Under the pieces are notes generated by a model. It was not told where the DNA came from and did no database searches. It saw nothing but the letters and a program-made list of their open reading frames with translations. A stretch of 64,000 bases of DNA from Dryococelus australis (lineage: Eukaryota; Arthropoda; Insecta; Phasmatodea; Phasmatidae). How positions within the stretch are numbered: position 1 is the first letter of the stretch; each line of letters begins with the position of its first letter. Location: the NCBI GenBank assembly GCA_029891345.1, contig CM057006.1:47125556-47189555 (forward strand), given 5' to 3'. Positions 1 through 11,248 of the stretch are shown here, one piece after another. Made by a program: the position numbers and the translations under genes.

Positions 1-780
1 GAAAAAGAGAATTCTGCAGGCCTAGACACTTTTATGTCTAAACTGCATCCGGTGCTATTTCTTGGTTAATTTATTATTTTATTTGAAATTGATTCTTACT
101 GTTACCAAGTTTTTTTGTAGCCTATACATGTGCCCATGTGGTTGGTAGGTGTACGTGAAATCTTCAACTTTCAGTAAAATATAACTTTAGTATAATAATT
201 GAAATGCATAAAAACACACACGACGCACGTCAACCAAGTGGAAAATACGCAATAACAAAGAGTTCCTTGATTAATTAATATATTTTATTTTACGTGGTCA
301 CAAAACAGCGGTTGTAAGTGTTACAAACTAATATTCGTGCTAAAGTAGTAATGTATAGGTGTTCAAAGTGAAATACACAATAAGACGATTCATAGCCGAA
401 TGATTGCGACTTCGAACCTTAGATCTTTTCATGTCGTATTTTCACTGTCCATCCATGCTTTCCATATGTGTTTGATATTAATTCCAAAAGCTTACAGAAA
501 TACTGAATGATGATATTGAATTATTCTTTCAAATAATGTGACGAAATATATTTCGAATTCGTGTCGTTTCCAGACAGTAATAGGAAAAAAAGTCGAGTTT
601 TAAAAAGCAGGATCTTGAGGCGGCGAACCTGCTGCTATCTGGTGGTACCGCGCGCGGCTCACACGCTTTACCAATTCATGCGCACCATCTGTATGTTCTT
701 TCTCGAACCTACCCATCTATCAAGCTCAAATGAATATGTTTCGCTTGAAAAATTTACGGAACCAATAGTTACATTTTCCC
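1..780. other. AT-rich stretch without a recognised gene
   Basis: I see no conserved open reading frame, repeat family or RNA gene here. Composition is AT-rich with ordinary CpG frequency, like the rest of the left part of the window. Confidence 0.6.
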
Positions 781-782
781 GC

Positions 783-935
783 GAGCTCTGCATACGGGTT
801 TTCTCGGGGATATCCTGTCTCCTTCGCCCTTGCATTCCGGCACTGCTCCATACTCACCTCAACCCTCATCGGCTCTCAAGACCCCGATGTTAAGAGCCGC
901 CCAAATCTCTACACTCACTCGCTCGTAGTCTCAGA
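783..935 (+). mobile_element. tRNA-derived SINE, 5'-truncated copy
   Basis: Only the body and tail of the SINE are present. The tail reads CATCGGCTCTCAAGACC and then AAGAGCCGCCCAAATCTC, matching the full copy at 43244-43492. The tRNA-like head is missing, as expected from incomplete reverse transcription or later loss. Confidence 0.75.
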
Positions 936-1121
936 AAACCTACTAGGCGAAATAAAATAACTTGGATTGAAAATATGAATAAAATAAATAGGAATTAACA
1001 AGTATGAGTTAGCTGTTGTAGACAAACACACACATAATTCCAAGAAGAAATTAAGTCAGAAAACAAAAGACAGAACGACATAACGCAACGAAAATGTTAC
1101 ATACATGTCATTCCGAGCTGT

Positions 1122-1198
1122 AATGTAGTCAGACGACACCAGAAAAACACAACAAAGCCAGAATTGGTGACCAAACAGTGGTGTCATCTGACTACATT
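1122..1198. repeat. 77 bp perfect-ended hairpin (miniature inverted-repeat element)
   Basis: Two 20-base arms, AATGTAGTCAGACGACACCA at the left and TGGTGTCATCTGACTACATT at the right, are reverse complements with one mismatch around a 37-base loop. This could be a very short MITE or a structured locus. No second copy was noticed in the window. Confidence 0.7.
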
Positions 1199-1577
1199 CA
1201 CCATTAATTATTCAAAAAACACACCAGAGCGTACAAGTTATATTATGCAGTGCCTTTCTAACGAATGCTGCAGCAAATTTTTGCCACCCGGAAAACTTAC
1301 GCTTCATTACAATCCACGAACAGCCTTACTTAACACCTAATGCCTATGACATTCGCCAAGATCATAAATCACGGGAGTGGCAGCGTATTCCCCTGGCACA
1401 GTCTCAATGTCACCTGTATCTCTCGCAACGACGTGCCATTTCAACTCCTCTCGCTTCCCTTCCCCCTTCATGGACCGTTCCCCTGAGTCGTTCGACGACT
1501 ATCATTTCTTCCTCCTCTGCCGTACCCTTCCCACACTGACACATTGTAAGAGGCCGTTACATCGTCCATAAAGCATA

Positions 1578-1745
1578 TAGGCTGTTCACGGTACGCTGAG
1601 CACTTTCGAAAGACCTGCTTGAGCATCTTCTCGCATGCACAATGTGTATTCTCCCGCTATATGCCATATTAACATTGCCGCGGAGCCTCTGCGACGGCAA
1701 AATGAAATTGCGAAATTATTAAAAAAGTGTGATTTTTCTCCGAAT
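1578..1745 (-). mobile_element. MITE family 1, truncated copy
   Basis: The fragment begins with the family terminus TAGGCTGTTCACGGTA preceded by TA, continues through the conserved AACATTGCC block, and breaks off after about 165 bp. The other half of the element is missing. Confidence 0.65.
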
Positions 1746-3460
1746 AGTGCCTCTAACCAGAACCACCTGTAACGCAGCTCACTGCCTTACGTGTGACTGC
1801 TGGTTCGGAACCAGTCACTGTAAAGTAGAAAGGGGAAAGAATTACTAGGAATTAACGCTATACTTGCGTAAAACGTTTCTAACTTAAAACAGTTGCGCAC
1901 TAAAAAAATGATCCTACCCTGATCACCTGAAAATACAATAATAGTAATAGCAGTGATACTTACTCAGCTTCTTCAATTTAAACAACAGCGAAACACATTT
2001 GCCCTTTATACAAATACGGGAAGTTACAACAATGTCAGTAGTAACAGCTGATTATTTTTAATTGCTATAGATTATCAATAGTTTTCCAACACAAATTAGG
2101 ATTTCCTCTGGCAAATGTGGCATAAAATAAAATAGTCATTGTTTGCTCTATTCCCAAGATTTTTTTCAATGTGGGCAAGTGATGGAATTACTTATTCCAG
2201 ATATTCACTACTACCCTCGTTTCTTTATCGTTTCCCTTGAAGGGCTGTTACATAATTTCAAAATTTATTTCTCTGACTCTTCTAAGGTTTACCGGGCAAA
2301 AACTGAGATACTTCTAAATTTCTTAAATGCATTTAAAACAACTTAACAAAAAAAAACACTGCTTTACAAATTCCGATTCAAATGAAATATGCTAACCTTA
2401 CTGTTTATGAAAATAGTCTACAGCACATGGAGCACAATTCTTGACTCGTAAAGTAATTTTTCTTACAATACATCTTTTTATTCAACATTTTTTTAACAAA
2501 TTAATTGGGTTGCTAATTAAAATCTTTTGGCTGTAAAGAAACTATGTTACGTTAAAGCATATTGCAGGTACAAATTTCCAGGATCAATAATCAGTTCCCC
2601 TAACTTTCTCCAGGTTTTTGTGGTCATCATGTTATTTCTCAAGTTTTTAAGGTTTTCAAGACCTGTAGCAACTATATTTTGTGAAAACATGCTTGGTTCC
2701 CTCTGCGCAACATTCTGCACATTATTTGCATATCACTTATCAGCGAGTAAAACTAGATAGTTTACTGAATTTTATGTCCGTGTTTTTACGTCTTGTTCGC
2801 CGTTTTATGTCATGTATAACAAATATACAGACTACAGAATACGCATAAATGAACATTGTCGTTAATTGCGTAACCTATATTCGTTGGCACGAATACTTTA
2901 GAAGATTATTCAGCAAACAAAACACTTTAATGAGGTTCACTCTAACTGTTATTGAGCTGCAACCCCAATCCTCGGAATTTTTTTTGCCCACGACCGCTCC
3001 CATAGCCAAACTCAGCATTTGAGCACCGAGTCAGCGACATGGTTCAAGAGACATAGTAACAGAAGGTATCATCGCCACAGCTTTAATGCGTACAGCTGAG
3101 CGAGGTAAAACACCTTAGACGTGTGATTTTTATACTACTTTATATTTCACCGTATTGCCATTCCAAAGTTCTCAGCGTCAAAGAGAAGTTACTTATAACG
3201 TGTACATAAAGGAACGGTAATTTTGCAGGTTACAATCGAATGCTAGTAAGCAATAACAAAAAACAATATTATGCTTAACTATAAAGTCAAGGTTTGCATA
3301 TTATGTATGTTGCATTTGTTCTCTATACATTTCTACACCATTCGCCGGATTTGGACCAAAATTGGCAGGGATCCTCTTCAGTGCCCAACTTAAAATACTG
3401 TTTAGGCCAAAACGGGCTCCGGGCTCTCGGTGGGCTCGAAACCCATAAAATGGGGTAACG
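1746..3460. other. AT-rich stretch without a recognised gene
   Basis: Several open frames of 60-77 codons occur here, but none has recognisable protein features and none is longer than expected by chance in AT-rich DNA. No repeat shared with the rest of the window was seen. Confidence 0.5.
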
Positions 3461-3884
3461 GTTGTTCACGATAGAGGCCACTTTTGGAATAAACCTTAGA
3501 GAAAAGTCACTGCCCCTACCTGCATACATTTTAACGGGCGCATTGAGTGACATGCGCCCAGTAAAGTTGGTAACGATAGATAGAAAATAATTACATATCT
3601 CGACTTCGAATAAAAAGTGTTAGGTAACTATCTGTGATAACTTGAAATTATTTCATTAGCTTTCTGTTTTTCTAATCAATCGAAGTTCAATAATGAGCAG
3701 ATTTGTAAAATATTTACTTTTCTAAAAACTTCACAGTTTTACTTGACTGACTCATGAAGAAAGTGATGAGGCTCATGGCAATGTTAATTTTACATAAGGT
3801 GAAAGAATAGGCAACGTACACGCGAGTAGATCTGAAGCAGGGCTTTAAAAAGTGCTCATTTCAGCGTGAACCAAGTCAGATAGT
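3461..3884 (+). mobile_element. MITE family 1, near full-length, eroded ends
   Basis: The copy shows the internal blocks of the family in order: GTCACTGCCCC, CATGCGCCCAGTAAAGTTGG, GAATAAAAAGTGTTAGGTAAC, and a terminal AAAGTGCTCATT. The left end reads GTTGTTCACGATAGAGGCCAC and is clearly mutated, and the right end is also degraded, so this is an older copy. It has no coding capacity. Confidence 0.85.
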
Positions 3885-4754
3885 TCTGCTAGCAGTAAAT
3901 AAAGATAAATAACTTGTTTCACGTGCAAACAGTCCTTTGCAGGACTATCAACATGCTATTTAATGGACGGCAGATTGTGAACTCTTAAGGTTATGTTGAT
4001 TTAAAAGTGCGATAGTTTCCCTCCAGTTATCAGAGGCATTTTACAGGGGTGTGGAAACTGAAACAGGCGTAAATATATGTCTTGGCATCACACATGGCAG
4101 CGATCTCCCACGTTTACAGGGAGAAAAAAAAAAAAAAATAAACCCGCAGGAACGCCTATGTACGTTTAAATAAGCAAAAAAGAAACAAATACAGAAGCAA
4201 ATTCAAAATTGAATTTTAAACTGTGTGGCACTACCCGGCATAAATATGAGCCAATTTAACAACACAGACAACTTAAAAATAATGTTCAACAAAGTATGTT
4301 TTTGGGCTATTTTACTTCGAAAGAAACGGAAACTAATTAAAAAATGGACAGTAACAGTGAGAAACTAACTCCCCTTAAATGACACTGATGTACGAACAAT
4401 AATACCGCTGCAGTACTGTTCCTCAGTGCACCATTCCAAAAAGAAAAAGTTACACTAGTAATATTACCTGGCACTACAATGCTTTCATTTCATACACTTG
4501 TGACTATAACGGACAAAAAGCATGAATGTGACAAATATGAGCACAGCTCGCTGCAATTAGTCTTCGATCGTCCCCTCCCCGTTTTCACAACATTTTTATC
4601 CTCAACTTTTAATCGCCATAGGTTGGCCACGGCAAAGTGAGCACTTTTCAAACAAACCTTTGGGAAAATTAATACTACTGTCTATAAATACATGCATGCT
4701 ACAATTCACACTGGTATGCATGCTCCTAGTTGATATTGGAATGCTCCCGCGCGT
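3885..4754. other. Non-genic stretch with a stray MITE terminus
   Basis: No gene was recognised. At 4616-4660 the sequence TAGGTTGGCCACGGCAAAGT continuing into GAGCACTTTTCAAA resembles a single MITE family 1 end followed by unrelated DNA. A short A run lies at 4125-4138. Confidence 0.45.
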
Positions 4755-5187
4755 CCAAGGTCCAGAAACGAGGGAGCGATACGGGCGACACTAAAACGCA
4801 CTTCTAGCGCCTCATCGCTCCTACGCGCAAGGCGTGCAATGTTTACGTCGTGACGCTGTATTGTGTCGATTATATCTGTAACAGTGGGACTTTATTAAAA
4901 GCGATGAAAGCCCACAAATTAAACTACGCCTGTATCTTTGTACTTTTCTCTTGCCGCTTAAGGAAACTGCATAGACAAGAATTAAGAATACGATATTTGA
5001 CCATAGACAAGCTTTAAAAATGCGATATTTGTCCATTTTCACGAATTTTTTTTCTCCAAGAATACACTTCATATAACAAAAAATAATAATAATTGGGGGC
5101 ACACATAATTGTTTTTTTTTTAATCTTTTCTGACAAAAAGTCGTACCGAGAAACGCGTATTCGCGCAAACAAATATTTCACAAAATT
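4755..5187 (-). repeat. Repeat family R, copy 1
   Basis: Read on the minus strand, this matches the copies at 20722-21192 and 21930-22326. It runs from TTTGTGAAAT through AAGCTTG and the GCGCGTAGGAGCGA block, and ends in a TCGC-rich segment near CTCCCTCG. No coding potential, A/B boxes or terminal inverted repeats were recognised. It is probably non-autonomous, of unknown class. Confidence 0.7.
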
Positions 5188-5814
5188 GCGCGAGTCCATC
5201 CCACTTTGAAGGTGGCAGCGAATAAATAAAAATACTTCTGACACAGGGTTAAGGTTAATTCTACTCCGGTTGGGAACAAAACGAGTTTTCTTGTGGGTGA
5301 GTTTGGCACAGGTAAAAGTTTACGACACTAGGGTCGCAGTGTTCCAAGGAAGTCACTTATAATTAATATTTTAAGCTACGTGAATAACAAAAAAAAAAAA
5401 GTTACAAAATTATTTTATAATTTATTTGCAATTATTGCAATAATTTTGTTTTACGTTGAAAATAGAGAAAATCCGGTACACATATGACGAAAAATTTAGC
5501 TGCAAAACTAAAAGCACTGATCTTAACCCGAGTAGAATAAACCTTCACCGGATGATGTATAGGGAGAGTAACGTTTAAATTTACAGTCAATGAAGTCAGC
5601 ATGTTTCCGTTTTATATGCATTAGAGTACTTATTCACAATACATTTCCATTCTTAACGATTCCAGTTTCATTTGGAAGAAGCACGAATGTGATCGGGCCC
5701 ATTGCACTGTAAATGTTACCTATAAAAGGAGAAAGAAAAGGAGAACCTAACCAGAGCTTTCGAAGCTATTAACATCGAGGTCTAGGGAGCCGATATGAGG
5801 TTGACGTGAATTAA
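5188..5814. other. AT-rich stretch without a recognised gene
   Basis: I see A/T-rich DNA with short homopolymers and no supported gene or shared repeat. Confidence 0.5.
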
Positions 5815-6236
5815 AGGCTGTTCACGATAAAGTGAGCACTTTGAAATCGACCTAAGAAATATGTCACCGCCTCTGCCTGCATATATTTTAACGGGCGCCC
5901 TGAGTGACATGCGCCCAGTAAAGTTGGTAACGATCGATGGAAAGTAGTTCCGTATCTTAACGTTGAATAAAAAGTGTTAAGACAACCACTTCCGATAACT
6001 TAAATTATTTCTTACGCTTTCTGCTTTTTTAACACATTAGTGTGTAACAATAGGCAGATTTATAAAAAGGTTTACTTTTCTAATAATTTCACAGTTTCAA
6101 TTGGCCGACGCATGAATAAAAGTGATAAGGCCCATGGTAATGTTAATTTTACATAAGGCAGAAGAATACACAACGTGCATACAAGTAGATCTTAAGCAGG
6201 ACTTTCAAAAGTGCTCATTTTACAGTGAACAGCCTA
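5815..6236 (+). mobile_element. MITE family 1, well-preserved copy
   Basis: The left terminus is AGGCTGTTCACGATAAAGTG and the right terminus is GTGCTCATTTTACAGTGAAC followed by AGCCTATA. The ends are inverted repeats of about 30 bp. At ~422 bp it matches the typical size of the family, with no open frame of interest. The terminal TA at the right end is consistent with a Tc1/mariner-type TA target duplication, though this is inferred across copies. Confidence 0.88.
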
Positions 6237-6240
6237 TAGT

Positions 6241-6404
6241 ATGCAGCAGTACCGGTATGCAAGGGCGGGAAAACCAACAACCGGCATCGCCAGAGCACGA
6301 TTCACACGTGCGTAAATCCGGGAGCGACCCCGCCGGGAATCTAATCGAATTCGGTTCGTCTAGGTGGGAGGCCAGTAGTCTGACCACTAAACCATCGCGG
6401 CCCC
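6241..6404 (-). mobile_element. tRNA-derived SINE, head and body
   Basis: On the minus strand the copy starts with GGGGCCGCGATGGTTTAGTG, an A-box-like segment, and has a B-box-like segment near GAACCGAATTCG. It then continues into CGGGTTGTTGGTTTTCCCGC and stops before the family tail. It lies within a few bases of the MITE at 5815-6236. Confidence 0.75.
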
Positions 6405-6536
6405 ATGACTTAATGGGCAATGGTGCCCGAAAACAGTATACTTGTCCGATTTTGTCGTCATAAGATTTTTCAGATGGTTTATCGATATTTCTGGCACGAC
6501 AATACATGTCATAACACTTTTTATTTATTTATAGAT

Positions 6537-6750
6537 AACCACTGCCTTCGTTATCCTCGGAGCGCTGATGGAAGATAAGAAATAAGATACTCATTATTTT
6601 CCATCAGTGCCCCAAGAATAATAACGGCAGTGAATATCCATCAGTGTAAGAACGTATTGAAAATTATGTGTGGCTTGTCGAGCCAGAAAACCGCTTGTGA
6701 CAAATATAAAGTACATAATACGACTTTCGTGTACCGTTCCTTTTAAACGA
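6537..6750 (+). repeat. Dispersed hairpin repeat H, copy 1
   Basis: The core is a stem: GGAGCGCTGATGGAAGATAAG on the left arm (positions about 6558-6577) pairs with a right arm at about 6597-6616 that includes TTTTCCATCAGTGCC. Flanking segments CACTGCC and GGCAGTG extend the symmetry. A related copy lies at 8595-8845, sharing also the downstream CGTGTACCGTT-like end. It is non-coding. Confidence 0.65.
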
Positions 6751-7671
6751 GAGCAGTTTATATCAACGTCCACCTCCCAGACGAAACTATGAGGGTTTGA
6801 TGGAGCACAAGGCGGCGGTTGTTATGGGAGAAGGCTTCAGAAGAACTGAGGTACAAAAGTATGTAAGATACGGAGAGTGTGAAAAAAAAGGGGGGGGGAA
6901 GGAGGACTGTGAGTGGGAGTAAAAGGGGGAACAAATCCGCGGGCGGAAGGAAGGAAGGAAGCGGATGCACAAGACGTAAAAAATAAATAAAAAGGAGCTA
7001 AGTTCCGGGGTGAACGACTCGGCTAGTGGGTGCCAGGTTGGGTAGGAGTGAGGCAGGAGAAAATACGCTATACGAAGGCCGGAGGCACAGCAAAAATTAC
7101 AACAACAACTTACGAATAAAGGAGCGACTCGGCAAAACTAATTGACACGCAGATAAAACACTACCGTAAACAACGTCACATAGCAGACAAACCTGTGAGA
7201 TAATGGGAAAAACCTGAGGGTAGTCACACTGCATGGTCTTGGCAATATAACAGCGTGAACCCACAAACATCGTGCAACGTTTTAGCTACAACACTTCATC
7301 TTAGTACTTTCAGAAAGAACGATTATTTTATATTTTCCATTCCACCGTTACTGCCACACTTAAAATGAAAGGTGTCGCTGAACCAATAACGAGAGGTAAG
7401 TTAATTCTGAGAATTCTTCTAGCAGCATCCTAGAATTCTCAGTGTAGCCGAATGTCAGAATGTAGCCAAATTGAAGTTCGATAAAGTTCCTATTTGTTCA
7501 TGAGTTGTGTACTCGAATCTTACTCTTTGCCCAATAAATGGCATTACTGACACTCCTGTTTTCATCTTAAGCTACTCAGGGAGAAGGTTCTCAGAGCATG
7601 TTCGCAATGTTTTTAACAAGTTGAAATCTCTGTGATGTGAATAATTAACGTATTTAAAAATTAGTTAAGTA
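6751..7671. other. Non-genic stretch with a purine-rich tract
   Basis: A strongly purine-biased, G-rich run occupies about 6880-6962, with AAGGAAGG repeats. The two minus-strand open frames across it are pyrimidine-rich artefacts. Nothing else was recognised. Confidence 0.5.
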
Positions 7672-7884
7672 TAGTCCATTCACGACAGGAACAGACTTAT
7701 GAAAATCAACATTTAAAAAAAATACCCTAGCCATTAGCTGCAAGCATAACTAGTAAAATTAGTGGCGGGTGCAGGTACAGTACCCGTACCCGCCATTTTC
7801 TTTACTAGCTATGCATGCAGCTAATGGCTAGGGTGTTTTTTAAAAGGTTAATTTTATCAGTATGTTCCAGTCGTGAATGGACTA
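7672..7884. mobile_element. 213 bp fold-back MITE with TA flanks
   Basis: Almost the entire element is one inverted repeat. The ends are TAGTCCATTCACGAC and GTCGTGAATGGACTA, and the inner arms share CCCTAGCCATTAGCTGCA. Both sides are flanked by TA (7670-7671 and 7885-7886), fitting a Tc1/mariner-type target duplication. The centre holds GTACCCGTACCC-type sequence. It has no coding capacity and would form a long hairpin as RNA. Confidence 0.85.
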
Positions 7885-8594
7885 TAGTTACATTAATGAA
7901 AAATATTTATTACTTGTGTGTGGATATTAGTGTGCAAATTCTTCAATCTTTAGGTTTGGAGCGTAGCATAACTATGTTATTTTTTTGTCAGTTTCCGAAC
8001 GCACGTAGCCGATTTGCTTATGTAAGGCCTGGATTACGATGGCAACACGTTCACGTCGGCTGGCTACACATTGACTTGTGTGTTCGAAGAAGACCCATTT
8101 CGATCATTTCACGTAACGTTCACGTGATGGGAAAGCTTGCCAATGTCTAGCTTTTGGTGTTACGTAATACGTGACTCTGCATCACGTGATCTCGCAGGGC
8201 CTATCACAATAGGGACGTTGTTGTGTTATCTTTGCTTTTAGTGGGTTTGTTTTTATTTTAGCGATGTCGGCTGCTCACGTTCTTAATTCATGTATCGCAT
8301 ATAAAATTTTCTACAGGCAATGAGGACGAAAGTGCAATTTAAGTTAGAATAAAATTATTTATTTTCTATCCGTAAAAATTTAGGAAGCTTTATATTGCCG
8401 CAGAGTAGTAATTATGTTTTTCAGAGGTGTAAAATTGTATACGTAAAAATACACCTTGTCATTAAGTGAAAAATGTATACTGCCTAAGCTTATTTCAGGA
8501 GAATGGTGCATGATATAAGTAGTTTTCCAAAGGAGTTGTCGAAATTTTTGGCTCGGCAAGACTTAAATAATAATTTTCAACTCTATGTTACGTT
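7885..8594. other. Non-genic stretch
   Basis: A CpG-richer patch at about 8025-8210 contains repeated CACGT-type motifs (TTCACGT, GTTCACGTGATGG, TACGTAATACGTG), possibly the end of an unidentified element. No convincing gene was found. Confidence 0.4.
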
Positions 8595-8845
8595 GTTAGA
8601 TAATCACTGCCATCATTATTCTCGGAGCACTAATATAAGGAAAGAAAAAAATTTGATTTTCTTATCTTCCATCAGTGCTCCAAGAATAACGAACACAGTG
8701 AATTTGTAACAATGTAAGAAGGTGCTCAAAATTGTTATTTACGTCTTTTCAAACCAAAAATTTTGAAAAATTAGCTTTAAAACAAGTTATGGCAAAAAAT
8801 ATATATAAATATACGGTTTGCGTGCACCATTACCCTTAATCAAAA
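8595..8845 (+). repeat. Dispersed hairpin repeat H, copy 2
   Basis: It matches the copy at 6537-6750 over the paired blocks ATAATCACTGCCATCATTAT and TCTTCCATCAGTGCTCC and the following GTGAAT...GTAAGAA segment. The stem is less perfect than in copy 1. Confidence 0.6.
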
Positions 8846-9378
8846 TTTTCATTTACTCTACAGACAAAACTTTTACGATTTATTCAACGTACACGAAAAA
8901 CGTGTCTATATCTCCCAGAGACATAACGTTCTTGAGGTTATGAGTATGTCCTAGTTGTTTTCAAAATTTGTATAATAAATCGCAACCGTTATATGTTCAC
9001 AACCTGTTCTTGCCACATCAACGCCTGTAGGCCTATAACATGAATTTTGGGAGTTTCCAATAAACTCATTCCTGACATTTTCATTCAGTGCACGAAGATT
9101 ATGTGCCCATTAAGCATTATAAAGTGCGTGAATAAACTACAAAATTTTTACCGTTAAGTTTGAACATACAACGCAAGGCATGGCAGCGAGAGTGAAAAAT
9201 AAGATTTAAATGAACATGGATATTATTACGGAAAGTTTGAGATTCCCCGACCCCCCCATCCCCTCCCGTTCTCCAAAAACAATTAGTCTGCGCCTGTGGT
9301 TTCAGGACGTGTCAATACATCTACGTATGTTCCAATCACAAAAGGAACACCATATGACGCGTTTTTTTTATGCATGTG
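8846..9378. other. AT-rich stretch without a recognised gene
   Basis: Nothing was recognised apart from a short C run at 9251-9257. Confidence 0.5.
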
Positions 9379-9690
9379 GGGGCCACGGTGATGTAGTGGT
9401 TAGACTGCTAGCCTCCCATCTAGGCGAACCGGGTTCGATTCCCGGCGGGGTCGCTCCCAGAATGTAGGAATCGACGATGCCGCTGGCCGGCGGGTTTTCT
9501 CGGGGATCTCCTTCCCTCCCTTTTTCCACCTTACATTCCGACGCTGTTCCATACTCGCCTTCACCGTATGCATGTGTACTCTGTCGCTCATTGGCCACGC
9601 GAAGCTCGGCAAACGACCCAAGGTCGGGACTGACTGGCTGTTCCACGCACCTGGCAGATTCCCCGACGGGTCGGGCCAGCGCCTGAAAGG
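9379..9690 (+). mobile_element. tRNA-derived SINE, intact head
   Basis: The head is a clear tRNA-like sequence: GGCCACGGTGATGTAGTGG with A box TGTAGTGGTTAGACTG, and B box GGTTCGATTCC. It is followed by the family body CCGCTGGCCGGCGGGTTTTC and CATACTCGCCTTCACC. From about 9568 the sequence departs from the usual CATCGGCTCTCAAGACC tail into GC-rich DNA, so the right boundary is approximate. CpGs are well retained, suggesting a young or unmethylated copy. Confidence 0.82.
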
Positions 9691-9749
9691 TCTTCGGACG
9701 ACGTCACGCCATACTGCTGGCGGGAGGAGCGATACACATCAACTTTTCG

Positions 9750-10110
9750 CTTTTCCCCTGATTATGCCAGCGAATTACTTGAGACTTGTTGGCATTCATT
9801 ATTTTGCTCGACAGCACCTCAGAACAAATTGTGATAGGATGAAGACGCAGTAGACAGGAGAATGTCGGCCGAGGTATTTCAAGAAGGAAAACTGGTGTGG
9901 CTGTACAATCCACAGAGGAGAAAGGGGTACTGCCCGAAGCTACAGAAATGTTGGGAAGACCTCCACAGGATTCTGAAGAACATCAATGATGTGGTGTTTT
10001 GGATTTGTCGCCAAGGCTCTGGGGCGAAGCCGAAGATTGACCTCATCGACCAACTGGAACACTACGATGGTCCAGATGTTGCAGTGTCTGTTCAAGACGA
10101 ACAGACTTGA
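9750..10110 (+). mobile_element. Ty3/Gypsy retrotransposon fossil: integrase C-terminal remnant
   Basis: The reading frame at 9862-10110 contains EGKLVWLYNPQRRKGYCPKL, the hallmark of the integrase C-terminal (GPY/F-type) region of Ty3/Gypsy elements. Weakly similar integrase sequence lies just upstream. The rest of gag-pol is absent, so this is a broken 3' end of an element, continuous with the LTR at 10122-10887. Several breaks are evident and it is not young. The family (Gypsy) is well supported; the clade is not. Confidence 0.8.
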
Positions 10111-10121
10111 GGAGCGGGAGG

Positions 10122-10887
10122 TGTTACGTTTCGTTGCCCCACTCCACGCGGGATAGGCGGGGAGGACGGAGAGTCATTATATGATAGCGGCGGCGGCAAC
10201 AAGATAAAATAATGTTTTGAATGGCAGGTAAGCAAACCACAAATCAGTTACAAAAAGCGAGCCGACACAACAATATCCTTTTCACACATGTTGAGGACCC
10301 TGACTGTATTGATTTCTGCGTTTATCTAAATAATTCTCTGAATTGCTAACCTCGATCTCTCAGCGTGACTCGGGGTGCGTTGAATCTTCCAGATGGTCAC
10401 AGCGAAAGGTATAAATATTGCGACAGGCCTCCGGGCCGGGAAAGGAATTGGAGTTGACGAGTGAATGTGTGGCTAAGTTCCGAGCGATAGAAGACGAGCT
10501 GCGAGAGAAGTTACCAGCGGAAGGGAAACCTGCGAATGCGAGACGTAGCAGTGAAGTGTGCGGCTGGCAGGCTGGACTTTTGTACTATATGCGTGAGTGA
10601 AAGACATTACAAATGGTGGCAACAGATAGACCGAATACTTGTCAATGACGAGTATGAGTTAATTAGTTATAACCAGAGGCATTAAGAAGGACGTCAATTA
10701 GAGTTGAAATGGGCATTGAATATTGCGCTCACTGTTATACAGGAAGAGTAATAGTGGACACAGATGATTTTATGTTATAAATAATATATGTGTGACTAAA
10801 TTAGAAATTAAATTTAGTTTTTTTGTTTTTATTAAGACCTCTATCACTCACGAAATCAGATACGCTCCTCAGGCGTCGCATGTAACA
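10122..10887 (+). mobile_element. 3' LTR of the Ty3/Gypsy fossil
   Basis: The LTR begins 12 bases after the end of the pol remnant with TGTTACGTTTCG and ends with TGTAACA, giving the usual TG...CA limits and an inverted TGTTAC/GTAACA. Its length is about 766 bp. No 5' LTR partner exists in the window, so age by LTR divergence cannot be judged. Confidence 0.72.
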
Positions 10888-11248
10888 ATACCAAATCCTA
10901 TGTTAAGGAAATTTCGCCCCAGCGTGTTAATTCTAACGATAGGAGTTTTTTAAAAAAAATGATTTATTCACGAATTTTTTAGGAGGAGATCCCTACGAGC
11001 GTATATTTTCAATGCAGATAGCCAGTACAAACTTCATTGTGAAACACATATTTTGAGAATTCCTTGCATATGGGTTATACAGGTTACGGAAACATCTCTT
11101 AAAAATGCGTTAAGACACATTTTGTCTGATACGCCTATCTTTAAAATTAACGCACCGAGGCAAAATTTCTTTAACATGGGACTTCCCATTTAAATTCCGC
11201 AACTGCCAGCTGGTAGGAAGTGCCCTTAGAAAGGCGCCCGTTTACCTG
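10888..11248. other. Stretch without a recognised gene
   Basis: I see nothing attributable to a gene or to a repeat shared elsewhere in the window. Confidence 0.45.

Noticed and set aside
9379-9690. Possible tRNA gene
   Set aside because: A and B boxes are present but the sequence continues into a repeated SINE body and the acceptor stem does not close; it is a tRNA-derived SINE.
10418-10600. 60-codon open frame
   Set aside because: It lies entirely inside the LTR and is not coding.
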